Positions 45,501-54,017 of a stretch of 64,000 nt of DNA are shown here, piece by piece. The first letter of the stretch is position 1; each line of letters opens with the position of its first letter. Under the pieces are notes generated by a model. It searched no databases. It saw only the letters and a list, made by a program, of their open reading frames with translations, and was not told where the DNA came from. The position numbers and the translations under genes were made by a program. The DNA lies in the NCBI RefSeq assembly GCF_007747995.1, contig NZ_CP036276.1:6066001-6130000 (forward strand). Direction: 5' to 3'. The stretch is from Symmachiella dynata (GTDB lineage: Bacteria; Planctomycetota; Planctomycetia; Planctomycetales; Planctomycetaceae).

Positions 45501-46653
45501 ACAGGATATTCGATCGTGGCAACTACGTTCTTCCACCGAAATTGCCGCGGGGGCAGCGACGATGCTCGATAACTATGTCACTTGGATTCCGCTGGACTTG
45601 GATGTCAACGAAGGGGAATTGGCAAAAATGCAAGAAGCGGCAACGATGTTGGCCACCACGGCACGATCGTTGACCGATGCCGCCGCCGGCAATGACGCTG
45701 CGGACGCGCGGGAACAAGCAGAATCCTTGCACCGACAACTGAAGGAATTTCAAACGCGGTTGCCGGAAATCATGAACGACCATCCGGAACATAACCGTTT
45801 GGCGATACACGTCGCGAATCGCCTGGCGGAGGTGAAAAAACTCATCACACAAACCTCCGGATGGGTCTATCAGGCCAATACAGTCGCCGACGGCTTACAT
45901 CATCTGGCGGCCGATGTCGAGCAAAACCGCATCGCCATCGATACGGCGCATCTGGCTGTCAAACTGGAAAGCCTGGAATCGACGCTGGCCGGCATGCCGG
46001 ATCATCTGATTCAGCTAGCGCAAGATCTGTTTGTGACATTCGACGAATATCTGCTACCCGATCTGGTGGCAACACAATTGGCACTGCAACAAAACCAAAT
46101 GCCCAAAGCTGTCGAGCAACAGGTCACCGTCTCCCAAGATTTCGCCCGAGCCGAAGAGCAACTCGACGAGATCATGGACGGCATCATTAAAGTGCTGGAC
46201 GCCGCTCCGGCGAATGCCAAGCTCGAGGGAGGGGACAATTTACGGGCGCAGACTCTGGAAGAATTACTGGCCATGCTCGAAGATGAAAGATTGGCGGCAG
46301 AAAATCTAGGAATTCCGCCCCGCCCCAATAACATCAACATCGAAAAAGATTGGCTCGCTCCGAATAGCGGACAGGGCGGCGGCATGGCCGGCATGGCCCA
46401 GGGGCAAGAAGCCGCCAAGAATTTATCCAAATTGCAACAAGAACTGCGCAAAGCCAATCGGCGATTAAAACAAGTGGATCAGTCAAAGGCGAATCGCAAA
46501 AATCGCCGCGATCAAATTCGCTGGAATACGCTGGCCTCGGAACTGGAAGACAAACTCCGCCAAGGCCGCGGCCACACCCCCCCGGAACAATACCGCCGCG
46601 CCATCGAACGCTATTTCGAAACCATCACCAAAGAGGATACCGCCAACCCGTAG
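42526..46653 (+). CDS. Giant membrane and coiled-coil protein (DUF4175-like)
   Basis: This 1375-residue protein ends the MoxR operon. It has two N-terminal membrane helices (about 28-72), a third near 160-180, then a beta-rich extracytoplasmic part (about 190-490). A long disordered linker rich in Pro, Gln, Asn, Asp and Ser spans about 497-700. A highly charged, coiled-coil-like half covers about 715-1290 (KYEVVKLNEKLDETMAQI, FRKKFQELLERKRDIQ). The last part is basic (ANRRLKQVDQSKANRKNRRD). The N-terminal half is reminiscent of DUF4175 family membrane proteins. GAAGGAG precedes the ATG. The function is unknown; its place suggests an envelope complex built with the VWA proteins. Confidence 0.8.
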   Translation: MSTTTRSVEVPAPVRQKLRDVRGRNTKLRFLAGAMTALAGFLAVMMGAMLIDWLFTLFSTSMRTLLTVISLSVGGVLLLAWGLRPLLARYQLGDVAREVDEAVPELEERWSTVAEYSENDDPLEMRGAEAMIQKVASEAADLDSVVTTDAVAKTDGVRHGAYILGGISAMLLLAMAMDWQQTSVLIRRFWMPAANISVTQVTAVTGDTLVGQGEPLHLQATVKNRPQTSALLFMRYANGDAPEPVKLFPPGKGDQTTFTHEVPAVEESFEYRIRSGDGQTAWHKVTVVERPRIAAIDFRITPPAYSQLAAVHQQGLPRKIKALEGSRLEVSFQASTALSTFEMLLGDDQSAMLSANGDGKYVFSTLLTKPLTLSPLLTSEHGLKNDSPPTCRVIVYRDRAPRVKVTTPDNEIAVRPDDTVTVEFAAKDDFGITKAELVVYDGHGPDAKELKVIEIPLDDQEGAEAIAGEVDLELKEFDLKHGTEISYAVRVFDTKQTMTDTRPDQETAVADTQSDQQPSDTKAASDAQPADQKPHPPTTNPENQDQVASNDPAANPNATNTDNPAADTESGLSNDPPDASSPQDQASTKPNNETPDENDGKKAGEKTGNTTTGQSKPAQDPTGTEPGESQEKQPTDPSQPAAPSQPGDSQPNAAKKPPQPGEASSAGSQNSKSPPAKPEENDPQKPGGQLAGAPKPGDEMTRRMLDVGQRSSSKPLRLMIDEWAGSFAGQAREKLQLQIDPVLKELDEQLAAAEQRVNPLVSGSPDTNWDADKADSAGQADGHLAAGEATILKLREKSVDTPYAFIGLQLINIGQEHVGPAREHLAAVTAETAETRGKDLQRAQHHIRRARELLEQLTHKYEVVKLNEKLDETMAQIKKMHQFYVEGTFALLQSKKPTLNPKSRKFLEFEMDEEFRKKFQELLERKRDIQAELAKALANDPRLLRRYMAATRLQADTLRDQLTILARRQQELNKQVAAWAKLPEAERTELAKQDIRSWQLRSSTEIAAGAATMLDNYVTWIPLDLDVNEGELAKMQEAATMLATTARSLTDAAAGNDAADAREQAESLHRQLKEFQTRLPEIMNDHPEHNRLAIHVANRLAEVKKLITQTSGWVYQANTVADGLHHLAADVEQNRIAIDTAHLAVKLESLESTLAGMPDHLIQLAQDLFVTFDEYLLPDLVATQLALQQNQMPKAVEQQVTVSQDFARAEEQLDEIMDGIIKVLDAAPANAKLEGGDNLRAQTLEELLAMLEDERLAAENLGIPPRPNNINIEKDWLAPNSGQGGGMAGMAQGQEAAKNLSKLQQELRKANRRLKQVDQSKANRKNRRDQIRWNTLASELEDKLRQGRGHTPPEQYRRAIERYFETITKEDTANP

Positions 46654-46694
46654 GATGCGTCGCGACGCACCTTTCTCGCATAGGACGAACGACG
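46654..46694. repeat. Family B palindrome at the end of the MoxR operon
   Basis: It begins at the stop codon of the 1375-residue gene. The palindrome TGCGTCGCGACGCA (46656-46669) is followed by CCTTTCT and TAGGAC, the same order as at 25532-25565. It could act as terminator, REP site or both. Confidence 0.65.
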
Positions 46695-46868
46695 TACAAC
46701 GTCAGTGAACAGCTCTGGTCAAGGAATCCCCTCCAGGTAACCTCCCCGAATTTCCCAATTGAAAATCTCAACAACCGCGGGGAACAGAAATCCCGGTTCA
46801 CTCGGCGTCCCGTGCAGCGGTATTAGCCCCTGCGGGTGTCTCGGCCAATCTGACAATTTCACAAACCG

Positions 46869-47204
46869 ATGGACCAGCCGATGCGGAATTTGTTTGCGGG
46901 CATCCCCGCTGAATTGCCCGACGAACTCACTCAAACGGTGCTCGACGCCGCGAACGTTCGTATCGAACGGATTGTCTCCCACGGCCAAGCCAGCCCCGCC
47001 GGGTTTTGGTACGATCAATCCGAGCACGAATGGGTCCTGGTGTTGCAAGGGGCCGCCCGGCTGTTGTTCGAAGGGGACGCTGCACCGGTGGAAATGCACG
47101 CGGGCGACTACCTTGAGATCCCCGCGCACCGTCGGCATCGAGTGGAGTGGACGCCCCCCGACGAACAGACCGTCTGGCTGGCCGTTTTTTATTCCGTGGG
47201 ATAG
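46869..47204 (+). CDS. Small cupin-domain protein
   Basis: This 111-residue protein is a single cupin barrel. The two cupin motifs are weak but visible: EHEWVLVLQGAARLLFEGD with the HEW position for the first metal ligands, and GDYLEIPAHRRHRVEWTPPDE with the second His (RRHRVEW). Single-domain cupins of this type are often dioxygenase- or isomerase-like, or metal binding without known substrate. The start at 46869 has no good ribosome site; MRNLFAGIP at residue 5 is an alternative. It lies between the MoxR operon and the TrkA-N protein. Confidence 0.8.
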   Translation: MDQPMRNLFAGIPAELPDELTQTVLDAANVRIERIVSHGQASPAGFWYDQSEHEWVLVLQGAARLLFEGDAAPVEMHAGDYLEIPAHRRHRVEWTPPDEQTVWLAVFYSVG

Positions 47205-47318
47205 CACCGGCGGGTTTCCTAGCCATATTTGTGCTACGATACTCGGCTCCCGCGGGAATTCCATGGGGGCACCCGGTGATACACCGTCTGGCATTCTTTC
47301 AATTTCCGACGAGACATC

Positions 47319-48359
47319 ATGAAACCATTGATGCGTCGCGGTCTGGCAAATTTCTATTATCTGCGGCGGCCGCTGTTTCGCTTTTCGCTGTTACTGCTTG
47401 TGGCGGCGGGGCTGGTCGTGGTGGGGGGATTGTGCTTTCACGACTATTATCGCCACCAGCAAATGAGTTATAGCGAGGCGTTCTATACGACGTATTGCTT
47501 GATCTTCATGGAGCATATTTACGAGTATCCTGAGCATTGGCTGCTGCAGTTGTATTATTGGGTATTGCCGCCGCTGGGACTGGCGGTGATTCTCGACGGC
47601 ATTGTGCAATTCAGCTACCACCTTCTCCGGCGCGACGAAAACAGTAAGGAGTGGATGCAGGCCATGGCCAAGACCTACAACGATCACGTCATTTTATGCG
47701 GATTGGGACGCGTGGGATTTCGGATTCTGGAAGAACTTCAACATCTCGGCGAGCACGTGATCGTGTTGGAGAAAAACGCGGATTCAACCAACATTCCTTA
47801 TGCCAGAAAACGCGGCATTCCGCTGTTTGTAGGTAGCGGTCGCGAGGAAGGCATTCTGGAAGAATTGAATCTGGCCGCAGCCAAGTCGATTATTCTTGCC
47901 ACGGACGACGACTTAGCGAATCTGGAAATGGCCCTCGATGCCCGAAAGCTCAATCCCGATGTCCGCATTGTGATGCGGATGTTTGATCAGGATCTCGCCT
48001 CTAAAATTCGCGAAGCCTTTGGCATCGATCTGGTGTTTAGCACCTCGGCGGTGGCGGCGCCGCTGTTTGCCACCGCATCGACCGATCGTTCGATCACCAA
48101 CTCGTTTTACGTCGACGGCAAACTGCTGGTGGTGGCTGAAGTCGACGTGGCCGACAACTCGACCCTGGTCGGCCGCGACATCCGCACGCTCCGCCGCAAA
48201 CACGACATCTATGTGATCACCTGTAAACGCGCTGGCCGCTCAGATTTCTATCCCGAAGGCGATCTCAAACTGGCCGTCGCCGACCGCATCACCATTCAAA
48301 CCGAGCCGGCCATGCTGAAACAGATCCACCGTTGGAACGGCGGCGAAGTCGTGCATTGA
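47319..48359 (+). CDS. Membrane protein with TrkA-N (RCK) domain, channel-like
   Basis: This is a 346-residue protein. Two membrane helices (about 22-45 and 85-107) flank a pore-loop-like region (about 50-80: SYSEAFYTTYCLIFMEHIYEYPEH). A TrkA-N/RCK domain follows with a Rossmann motif (VILCGLGRVGFRILEEL, about 124-140) and ends in a TrkA-C-like part (SFYVDGKLLVVAEVDV). This is the architecture of a two-helix potassium channel with a ligand-binding gate. However, no TVGYG-type selectivity filter is visible in the pore region. The ion specificity, or channel function at all, is therefore uncertain. It is independent of its neighbours. Confidence 0.8.
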   Translation: MKPLMRRGLANFYYLRRPLFRFSLLLLVAAGLVVVGGLCFHDYYRHQQMSYSEAFYTTYCLIFMEHIYEYPEHWLLQLYYWVLPPLGLAVILDGIVQFSYHLLRRDENSKEWMQAMAKTYNDHVILCGLGRVGFRILEELQHLGEHVIVLEKNADSTNIPYARKRGIPLFVGSGREEGILEELNLAAAKSIILATDDDLANLEMALDARKLNPDVRIVMRMFDQDLASKIREAFGIDLVFSTSAVAAPLFATASTDRSITNSFYVDGKLLVVAEVDVADNSTLVGRDIRTLRRKHDIYVITCKRAGRSDFYPEGDLKLAVADRITIQTEPAMLKQIHRWNGGEVVH

Positions 48360-48413
48360 AGGGCATTCTGCTTTTGAAGTCCGCTCTCCCAGCTTTTTCC
48401 TTCAAACAGAAGC

Positions 48414-49106
48414 TTAAGTCCCAAACAACCGTTTTGCATCACTCGGCGACTGGCCACGGTGGGCACGATTTTCCAGATTGGTTCTCCAAGACTCTGAGAG
48501 TTCCGGACAACTCGCCAATCGCAGGTCGTCCTCATGCCGCCTTGGCTTGGCATACATGACCGAACTGGCCCAGGAGAGGGTTAACTCGGGGTGGAGACGT
48601 TCGACGAGATCAAACGGCATGTCGGCCGCGATCTCGCCTTCTTCCAGGACGCGGAGGTACCATCCGGTGCGACCTGTTTTTTGGACCAACACCGACAGAT
48701 TGGGGATGCCCCAGCGTTTCGAGAGTTTCCAACAAGGCTGACGCGGTTGCGAGACCTGCAATAAACATTGGCCCACACGGAATGTGTCGCCAATGCAACA
48801 GCACGATTCATCAATCCCCGAGACGGTCAAGTTTTCGCCGAAGCCGCCAGCGGGAAACTCAACGTCCTCGATCTCAGAATTCCACGTGGGATAATGACTC
48901 GCCGCATACGCCAGAACAGCTTTGTCGGGTCCACCGTGGTGTTTGGAGTCAGCCTGTTCGTCGCCGGCAAGATTGGTACGGCTTACAAAGACCGGACCCG
49001 GAACGGTCTGTTTGATAATAGCCGAGGTCCAGGGCTTAGCGGATTCGCCCTCGACATCGAACTGTTGAGGGCGGCCGATCTGAATAGATTCAATTCGTGG
49101 GGACAT
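48414..49106 (-). CDS. MOSC domain protein (YiiM-like)
   Basis: This 230-residue protein has the MOSC core (KHHGGPDKAVLAYAASHY, PAGGFGENLTVSGID, CIGDTFRVGQCLLQVSQPRQPCWKL). The conserved Cys of the QPRQPCWKL segment is the likely cofactor-linked residue. MOSC proteins use or deliver molybdenum cofactor. In YiiM-type proteins the domain reduces N-hydroxylated compounds. The C-terminal 60 residues extend beyond the core, as in YiiM. The ATG at 49106 lacks a clear ribosome site. It is convergent with the TrkA-N gene. Confidence 0.88.
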   Translation of the reverse strand: MSPRIESIQIGRPQQFDVEGESAKPWTSAIIKQTVPGPVFVSRTNLAGDEQADSKHHGGPDKAVLAYAASHYPTWNSEIEDVEFPAGGFGENLTVSGIDESCCCIGDTFRVGQCLLQVSQPRQPCWKLSKRWGIPNLSVLVQKTGRTGWYLRVLEEGEIAADMPFDLVERLHPELTLSWASSVMYAKPRRHEDDLRLASCPELSESWRTNLENRAHRGQSPSDAKRLFGT

Positions 49107-49153
49107 AGCGGATGATTTGAACTCCCAAAGGACCGCGAATTCGATTCAGTAAG

Positions 49154-50140
49154 CTACGATGGCTTGTCACCGGTGCCGAGCAAGCCCAAGACACCCAACG
49201 CATAAAAGGTATATTCCACGTCCGCTTGTTCATCCCAACCGGCGCCGCGAAAACCGCCGGCGGGAAACTCTAGCGCATTGATAAATCGCTCGACGGTGTG
49301 CGGTTTGACCACGTTGTCGATGCCCAAGTCCTGACAAGTCAGCAGTCCGGTAAAGGTCGACAGCGAATCGGAAAACGGGATGCGGGTGTTGGCCTGAAAA
49401 CCTCCCTCGTCGCCGCGGACTTCCCGTAAGAACGCGCGGACATCTTGGTGGAATTCATCATCAAAGGCGTTGTACATCCGCAAGACGGCCACGGCAGCGG
49501 CGGTCGGGTTGGTGCCGCTGCGTTTCATAGGACCGATTTCCACAAACCCGCCATCTTCCCGCTGCCGATCATAGATGAATTGCACCAACCGCTCAGGATG
49601 GGGAATCGTGCGGCCGATCAATTCATAACACAGGGCGATCAAAAACGTATGATAGGTACTCCCGGCAGCCCCTTCATGGGTTTTGGCGTACCCGCCGTCT
49701 TCGGTGCGAAAGCTCTCTAGAAATTCCGCCAAATGCACAGGCCAGTCTGAATCGTGCTCGGCCAGTACGTCGATGCCGGCGGTCGTTTGTACGATCAACG
49801 CGCAGTACAACCAACTGACAATATCGATCACCGACCCGCCAAACGGATCGATGCTTTTCAAATATCCGGCAATCGGCCGGCAGTCGTCAGCAGTGATCGC
49901 CCCCATCACTGCTAGGCTGCGCACCGCAAAGGCGGAGTAATAGAGGTCCGATTCACGGGGAGCGTCCTCGTCACCAGGATCGCGCAGTTCTTCGGGAGCC
50001 TCCCGCCCGCAAAACCCGCCATCGGCGGTTTGCTGCGCCAGAATAAATCGGCGATGCCGAGCGCGCCGCTGCGGATCCAGTCCTGCCAATCCAGCGCTGA
50101 GGCGATTGCCTAGTTCGAGGAGATAAGGTTCCGCGGGCAT
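49154..50140 (-). CDS. Prenyltransferase/squalene-cyclase-fold repeat protein
   Basis: This is a 328-residue alpha/alpha toroid protein with QW-like repeats: QTADGGFCG, EDGGYAKT, EDGGFVEI, DEGGFQAN and PAGGFRGAG. The pattern is closest to protein geranylgeranyltransferase beta subunits. The places where I expect the zinc ligands (D-x-C and the H in DPFHT) read NPT and DVEYT, so it may have no zinc and may not be an active protein prenyltransferase. It lacks the DxDDT of squalene-hopene cyclases. It lies 72 bases downstream of the DUF116/polyprenyl synthetase gene, in the same direction, and could act with it on a polyprenyl substrate. The exact function is unknown. Confidence 0.75.
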   Translation of the reverse strand: MPAEPYLLELGNRLSAGLAGLDPQRRARHRRFILAQQTADGGFCGREAPEELRDPGDEDAPRESDLYYSAFAVRSLAVMGAITADDCRPIAGYLKSIDPFGGSVIDIVSWLYCALIVQTTAGIDVLAEHDSDWPVHLAEFLESFRTEDGGYAKTHEGAAGSTYHTFLIALCYELIGRTIPHPERLVQFIYDRQREDGGFVEIGPMKRSGTNPTAAAVAVLRMYNAFDDEFHQDVRAFLREVRGDEGGFQANTRIPFSDSLSTFTGLLTCQDLGIDNVVKPHTVERFINALEFPAGGFRGAGWDEQADVEYTFYALGVLGLLGTGDKPS

Positions 50141-50212
50141 GGTGGAGAACGGCCGTTTTCAACCAGTTGAAAAACTGGAAATCGCTAGAGGGTCTGCATT
50201 TTCAACGGGCCG

Positions 50213-52075
50213 TTAGGCGCCGACGGTTCCCAGAATCGGCAGGGGAGCGAGGACCGTCGTGGCGGGGGATTGCTGTGTGGACTCTTCGGCGAGAACCGTG
50301 TCGACCATGAAATACAACAATTGCCGCAGCGCATCGGGTTGTACGTCGTCGGCCAGTGCCTCGGCGCGTGCGCGGGATTTTTCGACCAGGGCATGCGCTT
50401 TGTCGAATACGCCGCACTCGTCGTAAATCCGCCGCAAGCGGCCCAAACGAAATCCTCCGTCGCCCTCTCCGGTGAGGATTTCCTCCAGTTCGCTCCGCTG
50501 CTGGGCATCGGCCGCTTCGAGTGCCATGGCCAACAACAACGTCGGTCGTAGCGAGAGGGCGTCTTGACCGGCGATTAGTTTATTATCGTCGTCGCCCTGC
50601 CAGTCCTTCAGGTCGTTGAGAATCTGGAAACCCACCCCCAAGTGCCGGCAAAATGCGGGGATCATTTCGCGGTATTCGTCGATCGCTCCCCCCATCCGCA
50701 GGCCAGCAAATAGCGCTGCCTCGAATGCGGGGGATGTTTTGAGGGCATAGATTTTGAGAGCATCGATCGGCGTGAGATCGATTTCGCCATTGGCTTGCCA
50801 CCGCATCTCGGCGCCTTGGCCGTCGCACAATTTGATATGTGCTTTCGCCATGCTGTCCAACACATCAGCAACCACATCACCCCCCAATTCCGCAGCTCCA
50901 CGGCTCACCAACCGGTAACCCAGGCCGATCAAATAATCGCCCACATTGATCGCCATGCCTGTGCCGTAGCGGCGATGCAATGTCTCTTGGCCATAACGGT
51001 ACAGGTCGTCATCTTCGATGTCATCATGTGCCAATGACGCTTTGTGGAACGCTTCAATCGCAATCGCGCCGCGACGGACTGCGACTGGAATATCGATGTC
51101 ATCTTCGAATCCCGCCGCCAAACCGCTGCTGCCACTCACCGCATCATAGGCAGCCAGTGTGATGAAGGGCCGCAAGCGTTTTCCGCCGTGCGCCAGCCAG
51201 TCGTAGGAGATGGCTTCGGTCGAGGCCAATGGGGAATCGACATCGGTTGAGGCCCCCGTACTGCGAATCGGCGGAACCAACTCGTCGAACTGTTCCTCAA
51301 ACATGCGATTCGAAGCCCGCATCAACGGGATATATCCATTGGTCTGCGGTTCGGGAAGCGGTTCGTATTTTTCCAAACAGTCCCAAATCCACGATTCGTC
51401 CAGCGTGGTGTTTTTGCAATCTCCCGTATGCAGCGGCACCGCATACGAGGGGACGCCGGCGACCAGGACTTTGTCGATCGCCTTTTCCAACACGTTGAGA
51501 CAAGCGACTCCCAAGATACCGTCGACATGGCCCGAGACAATAATCTTCAGGACAATCGGCGACCCTTCAGCAACCAGGACTTTGTACCCCAGTTGCTCGG
51601 CGCGGACTTTATAATCAGCGATCGAGCAGGCGCCGCATTTTTCGCAATCGAGACCGAACTCGTCGTAGTCGGCTGGACAGCCTTCGGCATGTTTCAAACA
51701 GTGCGGCAGCAATAACAAACGGCGGTCGAATGGTAAGGCGAGGAATTGGCGCTTCCAGTAGAAATTGCCAATGAGCACCATGACAAAGCCGAGGAATTTT
51801 TCCGGCTGATTGATCTCTTTGAGCAGCTCGTGGCCGTAAGCTTCCAACTCGCCTTTATTGAACGGCTTGCTTTTGTCGAGACGCTCCACGAAGCGCTCGG
51901 CCTCGTCGCGCATCGATTCTCGCAGTTCGAGCGTTTCTGGAACCGCTTTCAGGTGGCTGGTACTGCGTCGTTTCGCCCGCTTGACCGGCTTTGCCGAGGG
52001 ACTGTTCGTTTCGCTGACCGTCGCAGTGGTCGCACCTTGATCTCGCCCGTGTGATTCGCTGGATGCGATCGTCAA
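50213..52075 (-). CDS. DUF116 domain fused to polyprenyl synthetase
   Basis: This 620-residue protein combines two domains rarely seen together. After a basic leader (about 1-60), residues about 60-240 form a DUF116 domain with a cysteine-rich core: [21 protein letters not shown], then [12 protein letters not shown] and HTGDCKNTT. This suggests a metal or Fe-S site. From about 280 the trans-isoprenyl diphosphate synthase fold begins ([11 protein letters not shown]), with the first Asp-rich motif DDIEDDDL (near 348) and the second as NDLKDWQGD (near 490). The enzyme part should extend allylic diphosphates with IPP. The start is TTG at 52075, with AAGGAGA 5 bases upstream. It begins 21 bases after the cyclase stop, so the two are co-transcribed. 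Confidence 0.87.
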   Translation of the reverse strand: MTIASSESHGRDQGATTATVSETNSPSAKPVKRAKRRSTSHLKAVPETLELRESMRDEAERFVERLDKSKPFNKGELEAYGHELLKEINQPEKFLGFVMVLIGNFYWKRQFLALPFDRRLLLLPHCLKHAEGCPADYDEFGLDCEKCGACSIADYKVRAEQLGYKVLVAEGSPIVLKIIVSGHVDGILGVACLNVLEKAIDKVLVAGVPSYAVPLHTGDCKNTTLDESWIWDCLEKYEPLPEPQTNGYIPLMRASNRMFEEQFDELVPPIRSTGASTDVDSPLASTEAISYDWLAHGGKRLRPFITLAAYDAVSGSSGLAAGFEDDIDIPVAVRRGAIAIEAFHKASLAHDDIEDDDLYRYGQETLHRRYGTGMAINVGDYLIGLGYRLVSRGAAELGGDVVADVLDSMAKAHIKLCDGQGAEMRWQANGEIDLTPIDALKIYALKTSPAFEAALFAGLRMGGAIDEYREMIPAFCRHLGVGFQILNDLKDWQGDDDNKLIAGQDALSLRPTLLLAMALEAADAQQRSELEEILTGEGDGGFRLGRLRRIYDECGVFDKAHALVEKSRARAEALADDVQPDALRQLLYFMVDTVLAEESTQQSPATTVLAPLPILGTVGA

Positions 52076-52096
52076 GGAATTCTCCTTCTCTGTCGG

Positions 52097-53935
52097 TCAA
52101 TCTGAATGCGAACTATGTAACGGAGTTTTGGTAGGGAACGTCTCGTCGCGAGTCGTCTGGCTATATTTCGCCCGCGCGCAGCCCAGGGCGGCTACGGTGA
52201 AGATTATCGGATATAACCTCTCAAAATACCACAATTTGGCGAAATAAAAACCAATAGGGGTCGTGCGAGCGAACTCATTTCCATCCACACAGCTTACCAG
52301 CCAGCCCACCCCGCGACCAGCGGCAGGGGATATCTCCGTTTCCGCCAATATTGCTTCAACCGCCAGCGCTGTTTCCTCGACACTTGAGGAAATACCGGCA
52401 TTGCCGCCCCAACCCCCGTCGGAATTTTGCACCGATTTTATCCATTTCAGGCCTTGTTGCGCCTGCGGCGAGTCGTAACGCCCAGCCTCGGCGTAGGCTG
52501 CCAAGACCCGTGCCGTGCCGTAGACCGGGTTTTCATCATCCGGTGAAAACTGATTGCCAAACCACAGCGGCAGCCAGGAGCCGTCAGCCCGCTGGACTTT
52601 GCTCAAGTAGGCAAACCCCCGCTGGATGGCCTGAGCGGACCGTGACAACAACGCAGGCTCCGCCTCCGGTTGCCGTGACTTCCAGGCGAGCAATGCCCGA
52701 ATCGCGTGTGCTGTCAAATCCGCGGCGCTGCGGTCGAATGGCAAGGCGCCCCAACCGCGGCAAAACGTGGGCCAGCCGCCGTCGCGATTTTGCAAATCCA
52801 ACAACCAATTGACCGCAGCCGCGAGTGCCTCCGCTTCGTCGGCGGGAATCGTTTCCTCTGTGCGCAATTTGAGTAACGCTAAGATGGCCCCGGGCGTGTC
52901 GTCCGCATCCGGCACGCCGCCCGATAAATCGGTCCACGCCCATCCGCCCGGATCGGCATTGGTGTAGGGATGCACCTCGCGATATTGCTGCTGCAACAGC
53001 CAATCGCGAATTGCTGATTGGTCCTCGACGGAGAGATCGTCTTGCAAAGCGTTCACCGACAACGTCGTGGTCCATGTCGCAAGATTTGTATCGATCGGCC
53101 AACTTCCGTCTGGGCGAACCGAGTCGCGTAAAAACTTCACCCCTTGTCGCACCACCGGATGATCCGTCAACCCGCAGCCCGCCAAACTCATGGTGACGAA
53201 ACTCGTCAGCGGCGCTGCTTCGAGAAATCCGCCGCTGGTCGGTTGGATTTTCTTTAGCAATCGCAGACTCCGCCCAATCGCTGCCTGCCGCAACCAGCGC
53301 AACGGCAGAAACCACGGTTTGCGATGCTGAAACCGGACTTGTCCAATCGCAATCAACGCCGGCAAGGCATAGCTAACGACCGGCAGTCGTATGGTCTTAT
53401 AGAATTGGGGCGGGATGCAGGCCAATTCGAACGGCAGTGCGGAGACCTCGCTCCAATCGACCAAACCGGCCAGGGCGCAGTGCGTCAAAATTGGGACCGA
53501 AAATGTCTTGTCTTTTCCATAACGCGCAATGACCGCTGGGACTCCGCCTGCGGTGTCGATGTAATCGCGAGCAGCGGTTACGGTCGTGGAAAACGTATCT
53601 ACTGTGCCGGTTGCGTGAAACACCGCGTGGGCCAACATCGTGGTCGAAATGTTGCTGAGGCTTTTGACCGTATCGCCCCACCCGCCATCATCGTTTTGGT
53701 GATCCACCAACCACTGCAACCCGCCATCAATCAAATTTTGATCGTCCTGCGTCGCTGGTGTGCTGTGTTGCTGCACCATGTGTAGCGCCATGACCGCTGT
53801 TGCAGTCGAGAGCGCCGACGTCGACAGCTCTCCTTCCCAATGTCCGGCGGCATTGCGTTCGGACAACAGTCTCTCCGCTGCCGTTTGATAACAGCCTTCG
53901 ATGCGTTCGAGAGTCAGGGGGGATTGTGCAAACAC
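52097..53935 (-). CDS. Squalene-hopene-cyclase-like protein
   Basis: This is a 612-residue protein of the squalene/oxidosqualene cyclase family. The acid motif is DADDT (near 343; canonical DxDDT), with several QW motifs (DGGWGD, DGSWPI, DGGWPT, DGSWLP, DGGWGG) and the N-terminal GHWEGEL segment. The length is close to the 630 residues of the hopene synthase. These cyclases fold squalene into pentacyclic hopene at the membrane. No hpnC, hpnD or hpnE gene is visible in the window. Other triterpene or terpenoid cyclisation is possible. The start is taken as GTG at 53935 but has no good ribosome site. It is preceded by a ferredoxin gene. Confidence 0.9.
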   Translation of the reverse strand: MFAQSPLTLERIEGCYQTAAERLLSERNAAGHWEGELSTSALSTATAVMALHMVQQHSTPATQDDQNLIDGGLQWLVDHQNDDGGWGDTVKSLSNISTTMLAHAVFHATGTVDTFSTTVTAARDYIDTAGGVPAVIARYGKDKTFSVPILTHCALAGLVDWSEVSALPFELACIPPQFYKTIRLPVVSYALPALIAIGQVRFQHRKPWFLPLRWLRQAAIGRSLRLLKKIQPTSGGFLEAAPLTSFVTMSLAGCGLTDHPVVRQGVKFLRDSVRPDGSWPIDTNLATWTTTLSVNALQDDLSVEDQSAIRDWLLQQQYREVHPYTNADPGGWAWTDLSGGVPDADDTPGAILALLKLRTEETIPADEAEALAAAVNWLLDLQNRDGGWPTFCRGWGALPFDRSAADLTAHAIRALLAWKSRQPEAEPALLSRSAQAIQRGFAYLSKVQRADGSWLPLWFGNQFSPDDENPVYGTARVLAAYAEAGRYDSPQAQQGLKWIKSVQNSDGGWGGNAGISSSVEETALAVEAILAETEISPAAGRGVGWLVSCVDGNEFARTTPIGFYFAKLWYFERLYPIIFTVAALGCARAKYSQTTRDETFPTKTPLHSSHSD

Positions 53936-53955
53936 GGGTGGGCCGCATGCAGACA

Positions 53956-54011
53956 GTAGGGTCCGCTGTGCGGACCGTGCAAGGAATTTCGGTCCGCATA
54001 GCGGACCCTAC
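53956..54011. repeat. Long imperfect hairpin between ferredoxin and cyclase genes
   Basis: Arms of 21 bases (53956-53976 and 53991-54011) with one G-T mismatch surround a 14-base loop. Each arm is itself built from GTCCGC/GCGGAC, so cruciform or paired hairpins are possible. It occupies the whole 82-base gap between the two minus-strand genes. Confidence 0.7.
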
Positions 54012-54017
54012 GACTAC

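Noticed and set aside
46759-47322. 187-codon open frame over the cupin gene
   Set aside because: It covers the cupin gene in another frame, is Cys/Pro/Arg-rich and matches no family. The cupin frame has a family fold.
47319-48359. Ordinary potassium channel
   Set aside because: The overall fold suggests it, but I find no TVGYG-type filter, so the simple call is not justified.
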